Positions 11,045 through 22,373 are shown, numbered from the stretch's first letter. The stretch is DNA of 64,000 nucleotides from Xestospongia bergquistia (GCA_963965975.1 OZ014411.1:7177001-7241000), one strand, 5' to 3'. The notes: generated by a model not told the origin, from the sequence alone. A program made the numbers and translations.

Positions 11045-11136
11045 TAGTGACCTGCTGTGAAGTTTTCTTGAGTGCAAAGTTTTCTTGAGTGCAAAGTTTT
11101 CTTAATTGCAAAGTTTCTTGAGTGTGATGTTTTATG
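11045..11136. repeat. Minisatellite between divergent Z3 and S3 starts
   Basis: At least four units of about 16 bp on TTGAGTGCAAAGTTTTC lie in the 230 bp between the Z3 ATG (10909, minus) and the S3 ATG (11140, plus). Confidence 0.65.
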
Positions 11137-11139
11137 AAA

Positions 11140-13498
11140 ATGACTACTTTAGAAGATATAAAGGCTTTTTCAACAGAAGACGTTTGTGAATTCACTTGTG
11201 AATATAGAAGGAATAAAGTAAATGGGGAAGTGTTTTGTCATTGACAGATGAAGAAATAAAGAAAAAAATTTGTTTCAGCCTTGGTGAAAGAAAAAGTCTG
11301 TTATCTTTAATTGCTTCTTATAAAGTGAAGGTAATTTCTTTAACATATATATATATATAATATTGATGTATTATAATAGGTCCCAGCTGCTAAGAAAATA
11401 AAATGCACTAAAGTGCTTAACCTTGCTGCAGTCTTATCCAGAGACTTTCTTTATTCTTTTTAGCCTCCTTAAGTGACATATATCACAGAATACAGACAAG
11501 AGATATCTCATTTAATGCGCAAGATGATTATTGATTCAGCATTTCTCTTCATCAAAGGGAAAATACCTTTGTCATTTAGTGCATCTACTGTGTACTTACC
11601 ACTCTAATTGACAAAAAGTCCAATACTTTCCAACTTCTTAGTAAACGTTAGTGATTCTCCAATGACAGCTATGGTGCTAGTATTTTTAGTTCGCGCTCAA
11701 TGTATCAACAAAGTTAGGAGTTTTTTATTGAATTCTCGACTCTTTACTGAAAGCTGTGTGTTTTCAGACTTTTAAAGCTTTTGTTCGTTTGACACACCTT
11801 TTGGCAGTATTCTTAAGAAGTACAGAAGTTTTGCTACTGTCCACTATAGTTTCAAAGCAGTTCAAAGCCATTTGCCTGGGTAACAGATATACACACACAC
11901 ACACATTGACAGACTACAGTACCCTTTGCTATGGGCCCAAGTGCAGCGAGATTAATAACTCCAACTCACATCTTGGCTGATCTCACCAGTTAATTGGTTG
12001 ATAGCTTCACAATACTAAAGTTGTCTGGCTGCTCCACGGAGGACATCACAAACAGTGGCGTCATTAGAGGGGTACTTTGCACCCAGTCCCATCCACAACC
12101 GAGAGAACTCACTACTAGAGTAATTTAGTCTTTAGCACACTTTCCAGTTGATACTAATTGCCCTCTGCTCCTCTAATTAGTAAAGAGTAAACGATACTTT
12201 TAACGTTCAGTTAGTTACTTACAAGAGAACTTGGGAGTTCAATTAGAAATAATTAATTAATAATTAACATTAATAATGAAGTCACATGACAAGTCAATGA
12301 TGAAAAGAAGGCTCTAAAACTAAGGTTAATATTTGTTAATTACTTTTATTAGTATTGCCATAACTTAATTTCTTTGTTATTCAATAATAATTATGTTCTA
12401 AACTTAATGTACTATGATTATAATAATTCATATGGTTTGCACACATACATGATCCACTCTAGAGACGCCCCTGATCACAAATGGAGATATCAAAAGACAA
12501 CTCGAACAGAAATAATACAAACTTTGGGACAAAAAGTGTGGGCCAATACCAGCTACCCTTCATCACACTAGTGCACAGAAGTGTGCAGAAAGCTAGTCAC
12601 TGCATATCCTATTCTTAGAGATGTTATTGGGAATGGATTTGTAAGTTATTGCACTTTATAAATTATAACACCTCTCCGAAGTTTTTGATTTCAACTATTA
12701 TTATTAATTTCATTATTATTGCTATACAATGTTTTTTTTTCGATTGAGAACTTGAAAAAAAACAGCTCAGGCAGAAAATGAGCAACATGAGAAGACCATC
12801 ATCTTCATCTGATTTGGATGAGGTGAGATAATTATTGGTATCATGATTAAAATACTTTGTTCTTTCCATGTGGTAGAGGGAAAATTGTGAAACCCCAAAG
12901 TCCCATTAGGAAACACTCGGTAATAAATTAGTCTTTGTAAACTAATACATCATTATTATGTTGTATTTATCAATGAAACTATTATTATTATGTACCTTCA
13001 TCCAGATTGAATCAGGTAGAATCCCTAAGAGACAAAAAGTTTCTGATAAGAAAAATTTGTTGAGTATACATTGAGGTTACATGATTTGTATTAACTGTTT
13101 CGTAATTTTAATATTTACATGTAGCTTAAAAAATCCCAAGAGACTGACAATGATGTTGATGAGAGCAATCTTGCTCTTCTCTAACATCATCTGGCAAAAC
13201 ATGATCATGAAGTGTCCGACATAAAGTCTTTGATGTATGCCACTGTTTCCAGTTGAAAAAAATGGATAATTGAAGACATTCCACCTGTTTATCAAATCCT
13301 TGATTTGTTTCCATCACTAAAAAAATATGTGGGTAATGAAAAGTATTATGTACAATCATTCATTATCATTATTATTTAGTTGATGTGTAAATTTTGTAAA
13401 TATTGCTTTTTTTAATGGTCAGATGCAGTTGATGTTCTAGAATCCACCAATGAAGCCATTGACACTAGCAATCTTGAAAGCATGCATGCCTTTCAAAA
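11140..13498 (+). pseudogene. S3: SAM gene with SAMD3-like downstream exons, several breaks
   Basis: The longest S copy. Exons seen: SAM exon at 11140 (core deleted after EDVCEFT); 11380 (VPAAKK); 11464, with a TAA third codon, then VTYITEYRQEISHLMRK; 12463-12640 (RDAPDHKWRYQKT..EVCRKLVTAYPILRDVIGN); 12775-12822 (KMSNMRRPSSSSDLDE); 13006-13059 (IESGRIPKRQKVSDKKN); 13125-about 13331 (LKKSQETDNDVDESN..DIPPVYQILDLFPSL); 13423-about 13498. The order and wording resemble the SAMD3-like proteins of fish and other animals, from memory. Breaks: SAM deletion, TAG in the 12463 exon, donor GT changed to TT at 13060, TAA at 13182-13184 and a later TGA. Confidence 0.65.
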
Positions 13499-14408
13499 GT
13501 TTAGACTAGCTCTAGTGAACTCTTTTTAGTCTGTATCTAGTTATTCCAAGAACATTATTTCATTTTGACTGTATTGTTAGCATACATTTTAGTCAATAAC
13601 AGGAATTAATTTGTTCACTTTCATCTAATAATTAACCCTTGCAGCTGCAGCATACTGATTGATTGAAGGGTACAGTACTTTCTTTGACTACTGGTCAGTT
13701 ATAAAATAATACTTTAAAAAAAAAAAGCCATTATCATTTACATAACATTTAATTACTTAAATTTAGGTATATATATATTGATTTATATAGTACTCAGCAT
13801 GTTGGTCCTCAATTTTTGATTATTAATTTTATTATGTATGATCTACACTTTTGATGCTTGTTATAATTAGTAGACGTGAGTGAACAAATTGATTAGCTAA
13901 ATAAACGTCAAGCAGGAAAGATTTTAGGTGACACCAAGATACTTTGAAAGAGAAGACTAGTACACTAAATTGTCCAAAGTGTATATTAAAGGTCCTTTTA
14001 GTATATTTTAAAGTGTTTTATTAGCTGTGTATAACTGAAGTGTTGAACATACCAGACTAGTAAGTCTACAACATACAGGTGTATGTTCCATGTTCATATG
14101 ATATGCTTTTTATGTCATTAATAGCTGTTTATAATCTATTTTAACATTAATGTTAATTTGCAGTGTATATATATTATATTGTGTGTAGTACAAGGTACTA
14201 AATAATATATTCATTTCTTGTTACTGGTTCAATTCGTAGACAAAAAAGATACAATGTGGAGGTGTCACAATGAACCAGGCAACTTGCAATATTGTGAGAT
14301 CATAACAAACCGGGCAACTTGTAAAACTTAATATTAACTTTACTTTGGATTGACTGACATTTATTGTAGTTTAAATAAAGTTAAGATTTATTAAAAATAA
14401 AAAAAAGT
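13499..14408. other. Duplicated non-coding tract
   Basis: It matches 43440-44058 and 50320-51240, apart from small insertions and deletions. It includes the dispersed block around a TGCAGTGTATATATATTATA run at about 14160-14290. No gene is supported. Confidence 0.6.
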
Positions 14409-14870
14409 TGCCCAAACGATTCCTACTCGCTCACCCACTCAGGCTTCCACTTAGGTAGGCTCCAGGATTCCCTGCTATTGCTAGCTGAGATAAAGTTAAG
14501 ATTTATAAAAAAAACATGTTGTGTTGCCCAAACAATTCCTACTCGCTCATCCACTCAGGCTTCCACTTAGGCTCCAGGATTCCCTGCTATTGCTAGCTGG
14601 GACCGCCACCTGGCTTGGTAACCCTCGTCTTCGCGAGGTAATCCTGGCTGGAGCATCGCCCTAACTTAAAACCAGCCGTACGGGATTCCAGCTCTTAGGG
14701 AATGTCGCATTCAGGAACCGGGAACCACAAATACACCAGCCTCTTCTCGTTTAAAGGGAGACTACCAGCCCTATCCTAGTCGGCCTTTCGGATACTCCGT
14801 AGAGTATGCTGGTAACCATCTCAGAGGTCTGATGCATTGCAGAACGCTGGCCCACAACACAACCTATCCA
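14409..14870. repeat. GC-rich hairpin-bearing repeat, copy 1
   Basis: An abrupt GC-rich island in AT-rich sequence, with near-identical copies at 44060-44395 and 51241-51695. It contains CCTCG-TCTTCG-CGAGG and GGATACTC-CGTA-GAGTATGC, both able to fold as tight hairpins. The first part (about 75-80 bp) is duplicated head to tail here and in the 51241 copy but not at 44060. There is no long open frame and no rRNA, tRNA or 5S pattern that I recognise. It could be a SINE or a structured RNA gene. Confidence 0.5.
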
Positions 14871-15460
14871 AGGTGGTTTTCATTTCGTTTTATATGTACT
14901 GCAGATTTTGTCTTCAGTCTCTTGTGGGGCGTCACTGTGTACGCTTATGAATCTCATTAACGGAACCGATGAGGGGTGTTTACAGTCCTCGATGAACTAA
15001 AAAGACTGTTAGAATACTTTTGATGACCAAGAATAAAACCAGTTCTACTTAAACAAACTAGAACAACGCTACTAATAATTTTTATCATATCTTATTTTTA
15101 TAGGAGATTAAAAAAATCAAAATCATTACCTAAACACTCTTCTTCATTATCTAAATTTATAACAGCTCCTTTAGTTCCTCAAGTGCTCCAGCTTTGGATA
15201 ACTTTCTTCAGTTAATGGCTGTTGTCGTAGCTATAATTAGCTAATTATATAGGGTCAACCTAAGACTGTTTATATAATAACAGTTAATACGACATACATA
15301 ATTTTATGTCTCAATTTTATAAGAAGTGGTGCCATAAATTTAAGCTTTTAAAAAGTGCAATGTAAAATATAGTACATGAAGAGAAGCCAGATAAATAATA
15401 AGTTATAAGGACAAAGTTAAAAATACCAGTCAAACAGGTTTTGGATATAATTAATCTATA
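14871..15460. other. Duplicated tract with a minus-strand exon-like remnant
   Basis: Around 15105-15215 the minus strand has an acceptor, a short frame reading KGAVINLDNEEECL, and a donor (GTAATG), repeated near 44640-44740 and, split by an insertion, 51915-52230. The words resemble a stretch common in animal transposon-encoded proteins, but a stop lies just upstream in all copies. Otherwise nothing is seen. Confidence 0.35.
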
Positions 15461-15553
15461 GCGTTACTAGGATCTCGCCATCCGCTAATACATGTAAGGA
15501 AATTTATGAATGTTAATTAGTCTCGTCGCGAGCCTCGTCTCGTGAGCGGTATG

Positions 15554-15558
<5 letters not shown>

Positions 15559-15610
<52 letters not shown>

Positions 15611-15618
15611 TATATAAA
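15559..15618. repeat. TA microsatellite
   Basis: About 60 bp of nearly pure TA dinucleotide in the leader of the copy C single-domain gene. The corresponding place at 6860 and 32935 has only a few TA units. Confidence 0.9.
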
Positions 15619-15645
15619 CACCTTACGAATCAATCCAGAGCAAAT

Positions 15646-16156
15646 ATGTCTAACCAAGAAATCTTTCCAAAACTTCAGAGTAGACATTGAAAGATATGGG
15701 CGGTATGTTGGAGTATCAATCTGTTTTATATATTTCATGATGTCTCTTTTCTAGATTACAGTCCTTACCATATTTTACTATTCAAAATGACACACAGTAG
15801 ACTGCAAAAATACAAAATGTCTCTGCTAGAAATTGGGGTCCAAATCTTCCAAGAGAAATTACTCCATTTGAGTCAGCCTCTGCAACGGTATCATCCAGAT
15901 ATTAAAAATATATATTACAATGTATTAACTATTTATTTTATAGTGTACTGGATATGATGGAGTTAAAGGTTCATTTACAATCCACTACCGATCGGATGTG
16001 AATTTTGAATGCAGCTTTGACAGTTTTGTATCACCTCAATTTACGTATAAGAGAGTGGGAACCAATACTTACCATTATGTCATTGATCCAGTGCCTCGCC
16101 TCGTAGGAGATGGAGTTAAAATTTCCTTCAGCATTGATGATCCACAAAGGAAGTGA
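15646..16156 (+). pseudogene. Single-domain beta-rich protein, copy C (frameshifted)
   Basis: Same three-part layout as copy A: start exon with ATG at 15646 (MSNQEIFPKLQ), domain exon after TTTTCTAG near 15754, last exon ending with TGA at 16154-16156. In the second exon a two-base insertion after the SPYH codons shifts the frame, so the ITNETQETA segment is scrambled. The last exon is still readable (FTIHYRSDVNFEC..SIDDPQRK). It retains the ATG that copies A and E have as ACG. A dead piggyBac lies just downstream. Confidence 0.65.
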
Positions 16157-16289
16157 ATATTCTGAACAATCTGTTTCAGTGATTGACAGCTAGTGTCAAC
16201 AAACATTGTTACTGATATTACTATCACATTTTGATTTTTGTATTTTGCTTAGGCAATATTTTTTATATTGAATTAATAGTTGGAGTTAA

Positions 16290-18575
16290 CGTGTACATGC
16301 AGGTTAGTGGTTTTGTACGTTCTTTTACTTATATAATCATATGAATATGTGATAAATGAAGAACTATGATTGATGAGTATCTATTGGGTATGATATTTTT
16401 TAAAACACTCGTCTGAATACAATGCTGGATTCAGTCTGACAGACAAGCAATGTTAGGTGGCGTTCTTCACTTCTATCACTACAGACGACGCAATCTCTCC
16501 TCTTTGTTCTTTTTTCCAAGTAATGAGCACCCTTTGGATTCTTGGTAGCGGTAGCAGAGACTGATGGTGTGACAGAAGGCGATACTTCTCTCTCTTCAAG
16601 TAATGGTTCAACAAGACATTAAATAATATCTCTTCGAAATTGAAGATGAGTCATTCTGTGTGTGTTACCTTTGTTAGTGTCTTGATAAATAATATATGCA
16701 TTCACAACAACCACTTCTAGCATCCAAAAGAATACTTTTCTCCACCATTTTATAGACTTGTGTAAAAAAGAGTAATATGCCATTAACTGGTCAAGCTTGT
16801 TTACTCCAAGCATATAATGTTGTACTCATGTACCACCTATGGTTTCTCTTTTGTAGAATCTGTTCACCTTCTATTGATATAGAAAATAACAAACACTAAA
16901 CCATTATTATATATATCATCATTATAATAATTAAATAGTGTTCCATTATCATTTTACCTGGGTTGTATTTCTATCATCTTGTTGGTGTATTTTGTTGAAA
17001 GCATAAGAATTTTTCGCCATGCTAAAGCAATCATACTACCACATCTGTAGCTTTCAGTTGTACCCTTTGATATTTTCTGTTTTGTTTTGATTTCCACAGG
17101 TAATCCTCGTTTGTTTGACAAAACAGTACCAGTGAGAGTAATTCCCATTTGTTACAGTGCATCAGCTAGCAGAGGACTAATGTAAAATCGATCAGTATAA
17201 AGATCATAGCCTTTGTCCCTGAGATGATCTGTCAAGGTTGTAACAACTTTGACTGTATGTGATGCTTCAGGATTGTCAATTAGTTTAGTGTTCTTTCCGT
17301 AGTATAAACGTAAGTTGTGCATGTAACCTGTTTTACTATCAGAAAGAACATGTGCTTTTTGTCCCCATGGGTTTGGTTTTCCTTTCAAATACTGACGAAA
17401 TGATACTCTTCCCTTGAATGAAATGACAGATTCATCTACAGCAATTTGTCTGTCTTGGATTATAGTTACCTTGTATGATTGGTATTATAATATCTAAGAA
17501 AGGTTCTATTTTGCATTTTCCTTTTGAAGTTATTTCCCCAACATGTAACATCCTAAAAATCTGATTTCGAGAAAACACTATTCGGAAAAATGGAATGTTA
17601 CAAACATCACTAGTGCTCCAGTAATCTCTTAAATTTTGTAACTGTATAATTCCCATGTTGAGGATAACACCTACAAATGCTTTCATTTCAGAAAGTGTTA
17701 CAGGTTTCCAATTCTGATAAAGGGAGCACCTCTTAGTATACCTTTCCAACTTGTGAAGAGCAAATTCATTTGTCTTTTCCACTAGAAAGGTCCAAATAGC
17801 ACTAGTAAAAAGTAAACTAAAGCATTGCATAGGTCTTGAGCGAAACTCAGGGAATGAAGTTGGGCCTGGTGTTACAGTAAAAGTTTTTCAGTTGGTTCTG
17901 TGTCATCAGCTGTATCAGAGAATGTTTTTCTAATATTTTGAATACATTATGTGTGTTACTTACTTGTAATTTTACTCCACTTGTATTTGTTATTAATTCC
18001 ATCTCTCTCTTTACCTTTTCCTCTAACTCCTTTTCCTCTTTCCCTTGTTCCTCTTACTCCCATTCCTCTCCCTCTTCCTCTACCTCCTTTTACACCTCCT
18101 CTCCCAATACCAGGTCTCTCTCTTCCTCTTGCTGTTGCTTCCATTACATCACTCACTATGCTGTCCTCTTCAGACTCACTAAACTCACTGCTTCCATGTT
18201 TATCCTTAACCTCTATGACTTCATTCTTTACTTCATCATTGCTACAACTCTCATACTCATTGTTGCTCTCCTCCTCGGTTTCAATGTCAGACCAATTTTC
18301 AAGCACCTGGTCAACATTCATGGTTGCTCTGTATTAGTAATTTTTAAAGATTATATATATATATATTTGTAACTTTTTTGTAAAAAAAAACCTTATAAGA
18401 ACAAGTAAATGGTAAGTTGATAGAGAAAAGATACCTAAAATATCACACTATTCACAGCTGGTCAAGGTATTGGGACAGCGGTTTTAATTAGCATTCCGCG
18501 TGTCACAATTTTTTGCCCGTGGTCTTTTAATGAAAGTGGGCGTGTCAGGAAATCGTGACAGTGGTCCTCTAAGGG
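16290..18575 (-). mobile_element. piggyBac-type transposon, dead (2.29 kb)
   Basis: It is bounded by TTAA at 16286-16289 and 18576-18579. The flanks join seamlessly in both sister copies at one TTAA (7592-7595, 33618-33621), which proves insertion at TTAA, the piggyBac target. The right end reads ..CTCTAAGGG before TTAA, as a piggyBac terminus should. The left end (CGTGTACATG) does not mirror it, so that terminus is eroded or replaced. It carries a decayed transposase gene on the minus strand. Confidence 0.85.
16425..18321 (-). pseudogene. piggyBac transposase (DDE_Tnp_1_7 family), frameshifted
   Basis: Minus strand, from 18321: an acidic head then a Gly/Arg-rich stretch (about 17956-18321); the N-terminal transposase region with RPMQCFSLLFTSAIWTF and YWSTSDVCNIPFF (about 17432-17870); VDESVISFKGR with the first catalytic Asp, then GKPNPWGQKAHVL and YDLYTDRFYISPL with the second (about 17152-17460); GTVLSNKRGLPVEIK (16954-17148); GVNKLDQLMAYYSF (16619-16813), where the usual Asp of GVD is Asn; and a Cys-rich tail with CVVCSDRSEERH (about 16430-16530). 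Frameshifts separate the blocks, and the substitution would also remove a catalytic position. Confidence 0.88.
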
Positions 18576-18579
18576 TTAA

Positions 18580-20960
18580 TAAGAAAAAATTTAAAGCAAA
18601 AGAAAATCATGGAAGTAGTAAGAGTACAAGAAACACATACTATACAGCTGTAACATCCTTTTCAAAAAATATATAGTGTATACGTATTTAATTGTGCAGT
18701 GATAATTCACAGCTAGCTATAAGTTGATTAGTCCAATCAAACAATAACAAAAATATAGGGAGCCTGTCAAAGGTAATCCAGTTGATTTATTGGAACTATA
18801 TATGTGTAAAGTTCAAAAACACATCATACTGCTCCTACATATACATACTAATGTTAGTATTATATATTGAATAAATACATAGTGCCTATTTGCACTGCAG
18901 CACAAGAGTTGCTTATTCCATTGTAAAATTAATATATTTATTTCTAATGACTAGGGTATTGGTTCTAAAATATAGGTTTATTTTGGAGTAAAGTAAGCAT
19001 TTCTTGTTCTGTATCAATAACAATTGCTAAAATAAATTAATATTTAAACTACAGAAGCAGAAAGGGATTACACCTTTATCAAATATGTAGTAGTTCTTAA
19101 TTAACAAGCTACCTTTTGATAAAGTTAGTCAAAAACAACTACACATCAGTTGTTTTATAAACATAGGATATAAGTTTACAAACTTTTTTTCCTTTGAACA
19201 AAAATGCTGGATAACGTTGTCTTTATGTTAAGATAATAACAGTTATGGTATTTCCCTAATTTAATGATTTGTTATTATTAAAGTCAATTATCATTGTGAT
19301 ACATGTGTGATAGTGCTGCATAATGGTATCAAATGTTACTGTAACTTGTGAGTTACGCCGTAGGGTAATTATACTTTGCATTGCTATTAGACCACACTCT
19401 ATTAAGAGTAGCTTCCTCATTGTTGGAGTACATACTATTATTACTATAAAGTATATGTAATACGCTATTTGACAAATCATTTGGCATATTTAGATATTCC
19501 TGATGGATACTGGGCCACCTGTGTGTGGAGGTTGTTCCCATGGATTCATAATAGGGCAGCTCTTCATATCATATCCAGCCTTTTCAGAAAAGTCATTTTC
19601 AATTCTGTAGTAACTGGTATTGATTTTATCATGTGTACAGGGTTCAAGAGTATTTCATATATAGGTACTCATGTGACCATAAGTTGGTTTAAATATTAAA
19701 TCTATTTTACCCATGCACTGAGTCATGTCATGGATTATCCAACAATTGAAACTATTAGCAAGAAAGCGTATGTCAAGAAGTGAATGATCAGCTGTGCACC
19801 AGTTACTAAGAGAATTTAGAAGCTTATGTGAGGGCTATTTTGAAATTTTAAATTCACATGAACTTGTCATTGTTACATACTCTTAATTTTGAATACCATC
19901 TAGTAATTCATGGCAAGTATTATCAAATTTGTTTGTTAGAGTAGCATAAAACGTCTTATTATTAATACTAGAGTTTGTACTAGAGCTTGCTGCAACACTA
20001 CTGGTCAGTTATAAAAAATTAATGCTTTATTAAATTATTATCCATTTCTTATACGAATGGCCTCACCTATCAATATTGGGCAAATCATGACATGAATTTG
20101 TGAGTATCCAACTTGATATTGAGTTACTATATAATATTATGATTAATATAACTATGACAACCATGCTTATGATAATGATTTGTTAAGTATTGCTTCTTGG
20201 ACTACTAACTGACCACTAATATATATATCACATCTGTAGGAAACACCGGATGACCTTCAATTATTTACGTGGGTGAGTTGAAATAATATAGGCATGAATC
20301 ACTACAGTAGTTTCTTTATAAAACTGTGTAGGTTTCTGGTAGCTTCAACTTGTAACTCTAATCAAAAACATACAGTCTTACAGTTAGAAGCTTTTTTGCT
20401 TCTCAATAGCTTTCTCATCAAATATGCATGTGACTATGGCCATTCTGTGAGATCTAAACAACACAAGACTTTTAGGGTTAGTCTTATTCACAATACTAAT
20501 AAAATATAATACAAAACGCTATTTCACAGGTTGATAAATATATGTATATGTCCTGCAAGTCTCAACAAGATTTGTGTGTATGAATATGTATATATTATAG
20601 TCAATAAGACCTTCCAAGGTGAACAGTTAATGTTGGTTACAACTGCAAATGTGAACAATAAGGAGAATTAGTGCAATTCTGATGAACAACCACTTCACCA
20701 ATCAAAGACATTGTGTCATTTATTTCAATCTTGTATTGTCAACTTCATACAACAATATACAGTACAGACTGTTGCATAAAGTTATTGACAACCTCTAACT
20801 GTACCCACGTAAATAATTAAAGGGTAAAATGATAACATATTTTTTGTAATTTGAAGTCTTATGTATATAGCAACAATAACCCACGCAAATAATTAAAGGT
20901 CAGTATATTCCAGTGTTTTACACACTCCCACATCTGTAGAAGTACAATCAGCGTAACTTG
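18580..20960. other. Third copy of the duplicated non-coding tract
   Basis: 18580-18960 continues the copy C block beyond the piggyBac insertion (compare 7596-7980). About 18960-20760 matches 2210-4150, 28600-30310 and 54540-55400 at lower identity. No coding feature is supported; the open frames at 19469-19699 and 20294-20509 are not conserved. Confidence 0.55.
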
Positions 20961-21096
20961 CTATTCCAAGAGCTTGCTACGTTTTATAATTTTGCAGACC
21001 ACAAATAAAGTTAATAGGGCTGTCACGCGGAAGTAATTAATAGTAGGCGGAGCATCCTGTCCGCCATGTTGGTTGGCATTAAGTCTATGTTGACAT

Positions 21097-21640
21097 ATGG
21101 AGTTACGAAACAAATCGGAGTATTTGAAGGAGTTGAGTGCAATTTCAAAGCAGAGATATGTAGAAAAAGTGACATTAGCTGGTCTAAACACTAATCCATA
21201 CTGTTTGCAAGACGGAGAGTGGAAAAAAAATCCTGAAAGATTGACTTCATTGACTTGGAGTGATGTTATGATATATATGGTTGCAACACCAAGTCCCTAC
21301 ACCAAAGAATCTGTTAAGGCAAAACCGTCTGTTGTGTGAACCATTTAAAATTTGCTTGTTTAGGCCTGGAAAGGGATGTTGGATGCAGATGGTTTCGTAT
21401 CTTCTGGATGGGTACATGACTTGTTGTTGCACTGCTATAATCATCAGTCAAAAAACTTTTTTTTAATAAAGGCTAAGGTAAATGAAGTATCATTATCGAT
21501 ATGTAGCTAAATTTGTTTAAAGGTAAACCATTCACAGAGGGCCACTGCAACACCTTTGTTGCCATGGGTGGTAGTTAGTGAGACAGGAGATATTCTTGCA
21601 TGTCATTGCACTTGTATGGCTGGGTTAGTGTGCAGTGTGT
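21097..21640 (+). pseudogene. SWIM zinc-finger protein N-terminal part (SWIM/YqaJ-type architecture)
   Basis: Exon 1 from ATG 21097 reads MELRNKSEYLKELSAISKQR..WSDVMIYMVATPSPYTKESVK. Exon 2 follows GCTTGTTTAG near 21361 and encodes AWKGMLDADGFVSSGWVHDLL to a donor near 21477. Exon 3 near 21522 encodes VNHSQRATATPLLPWVVV and ETGDILACHCTCMAG, the start of a SWIM zinc finger (C-x-C-x-n-C-x-H). In cnidarian and sponge proteins I recall, this head precedes a YqaJ-type exonuclease domain, which is absent here. Exon 1 lacks a clear donor before a stop, so the piece is probably dead. It converges on the THAP gene. Confidence 0.6.
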
Positions 21641-21656
21641 GTATATTTTCTTCTTA

Positions 21657-22244
21657 TTATTGATTGTCATCATCTGAGTCAACTCCACTACCTCCACCAT
21701 CATTTATATCAGCTGAGGCATCATTTGCTGCTGAATCATGAACTTTTGAGAAGCCTTTCTTTCGTTGTCTACGGCTTTTTAGTCGTAAGTACCGTTTGCT
21801 AGCACTTGAACAACAACCACTACTATATCCCAGACTTAAAGATGGTGCCCAGTTGGGGTTATTGGATTCATGATATCTGCATGGTTTTCCTATATGAAAA
21901 GATGTAACCAACACCATGCAGCAAGTTCCACTGGGGTAGTTACTGACCTGACACAAAGTGGTCTGAACAGACTCGACTATGTTCTGATGGATACCAGTCT
22001 TTTCTGTTTATGCGTGATATCCACAGGTTGAATCTGAGACAAGCATCTCTATATCATTGTTTTCTCATACAATCAAACCTTACCTTTCATTTGTAAGCTT
22101 CTCCACGCTTCACCCTGGTTTTTCAATACTCGGGAAACCTGAAAAATCGCTTGTTCGTTCCTTTGCTTGCTCTATTTGAACAACCAACGACACAGCACGA
22201 TACCACCATAGTTGACTTATTGCCAACCAACATGGCGGACAGGA
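21657..22244 (-). pseudogene. THAP-domain gene, frameshifted
   Basis: Minus strand. The ATG near 22234 sits inside the right terminal repeat in the context CCGCCATG. Exon 1 encodes VVSCCVVGCSNRASKGTNKR and FFRFP, then after a one-base loss VLKNQGEAWRSLQMK, ending at a GTAAGG donor near 22084. Exon 2 (about 21935-22038) encodes FNLWISRINRKDWYPSEHSR then VCSDHFVSG, completing the C2CH zinc-binding THAP pattern. Exon 3 (stop near 21657) encodes GKPCRYHESNNPNWAPSLSLGY, basic and Ser/Asp-rich stretches, and then ends. THAP proteins bind DNA in a sequence-specific way; here it would be expected to bind the element's own ends. Confidence 0.75.
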
Positions 22245-22373
22245 TGCTCCGCCTACTACTAATTACTTCCGCGTAACAGCCCTATAGTTGCAAATCATAA
22301 TGCATATAATTATACATCGCTATTGTCGAAGAATGCGATCGTGATAATGAGTGGGTGTAAAGCTCACGCACTG

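Larger units (their letters stand above)
1..13480. repeat. Segmental duplication, copy 1 (partner 27002-43460)
   Basis: By eye this stretch aligns with 27002-43460 over nearly its whole length, with the same order of parts: Z gene, S gene, long non-coding tract, inverted-repeat element, single-domain gene, MITE, second Z and S genes. Differences are discrete insertions and deletions. The hAT element at 1158-1779 is only here; the gypsy element at 33907-38414 is only in the partner; about 220 bp near 3380-3600 and about 135 bp near 5970-6105 are missing from the partner; an extra unit at about 8900-9660 is only here. Boundaries are approximate. Confidence 0.85.
21015..22284. mobile_element. 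TIR element carrying convergent THAP and SWIM gene pieces (1.27 kb)
   Basis: The left end (21015-21077) and right end (22222-22284, inverted) share about 62 bp with two or three mismatches, beginning TAGGGCTGT(C/T)ACGCGGAAGT and ending CCGCCATGTTGGTTGGC. TA borders each end. Inside, a plus-strand gene starts just within the left repeat and a minus-strand THAP gene starts inside the right repeat, the two converging. Both are decayed and truncated. The family is unassigned; THAP domains are the DNA-binding domains of P-element-like transposases and of several other mobile elements. Confidence 0.8.

Noticed and set aside
14409..14870. rRNA, 5S or tRNA gene in the GC-rich island
   Set aside because: No recognisable 5S, 18S or 28S wording and no tRNA cloverleaf on either strand; left as an unassigned repeat.
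17938..18372. Plus-strand open frame rich in Ser/Pro/Leu
   Set aside because: It is the antisense of the Gly/Arg- and Glu-rich N-terminal region of the piggyBac transposase read on the minus strand.
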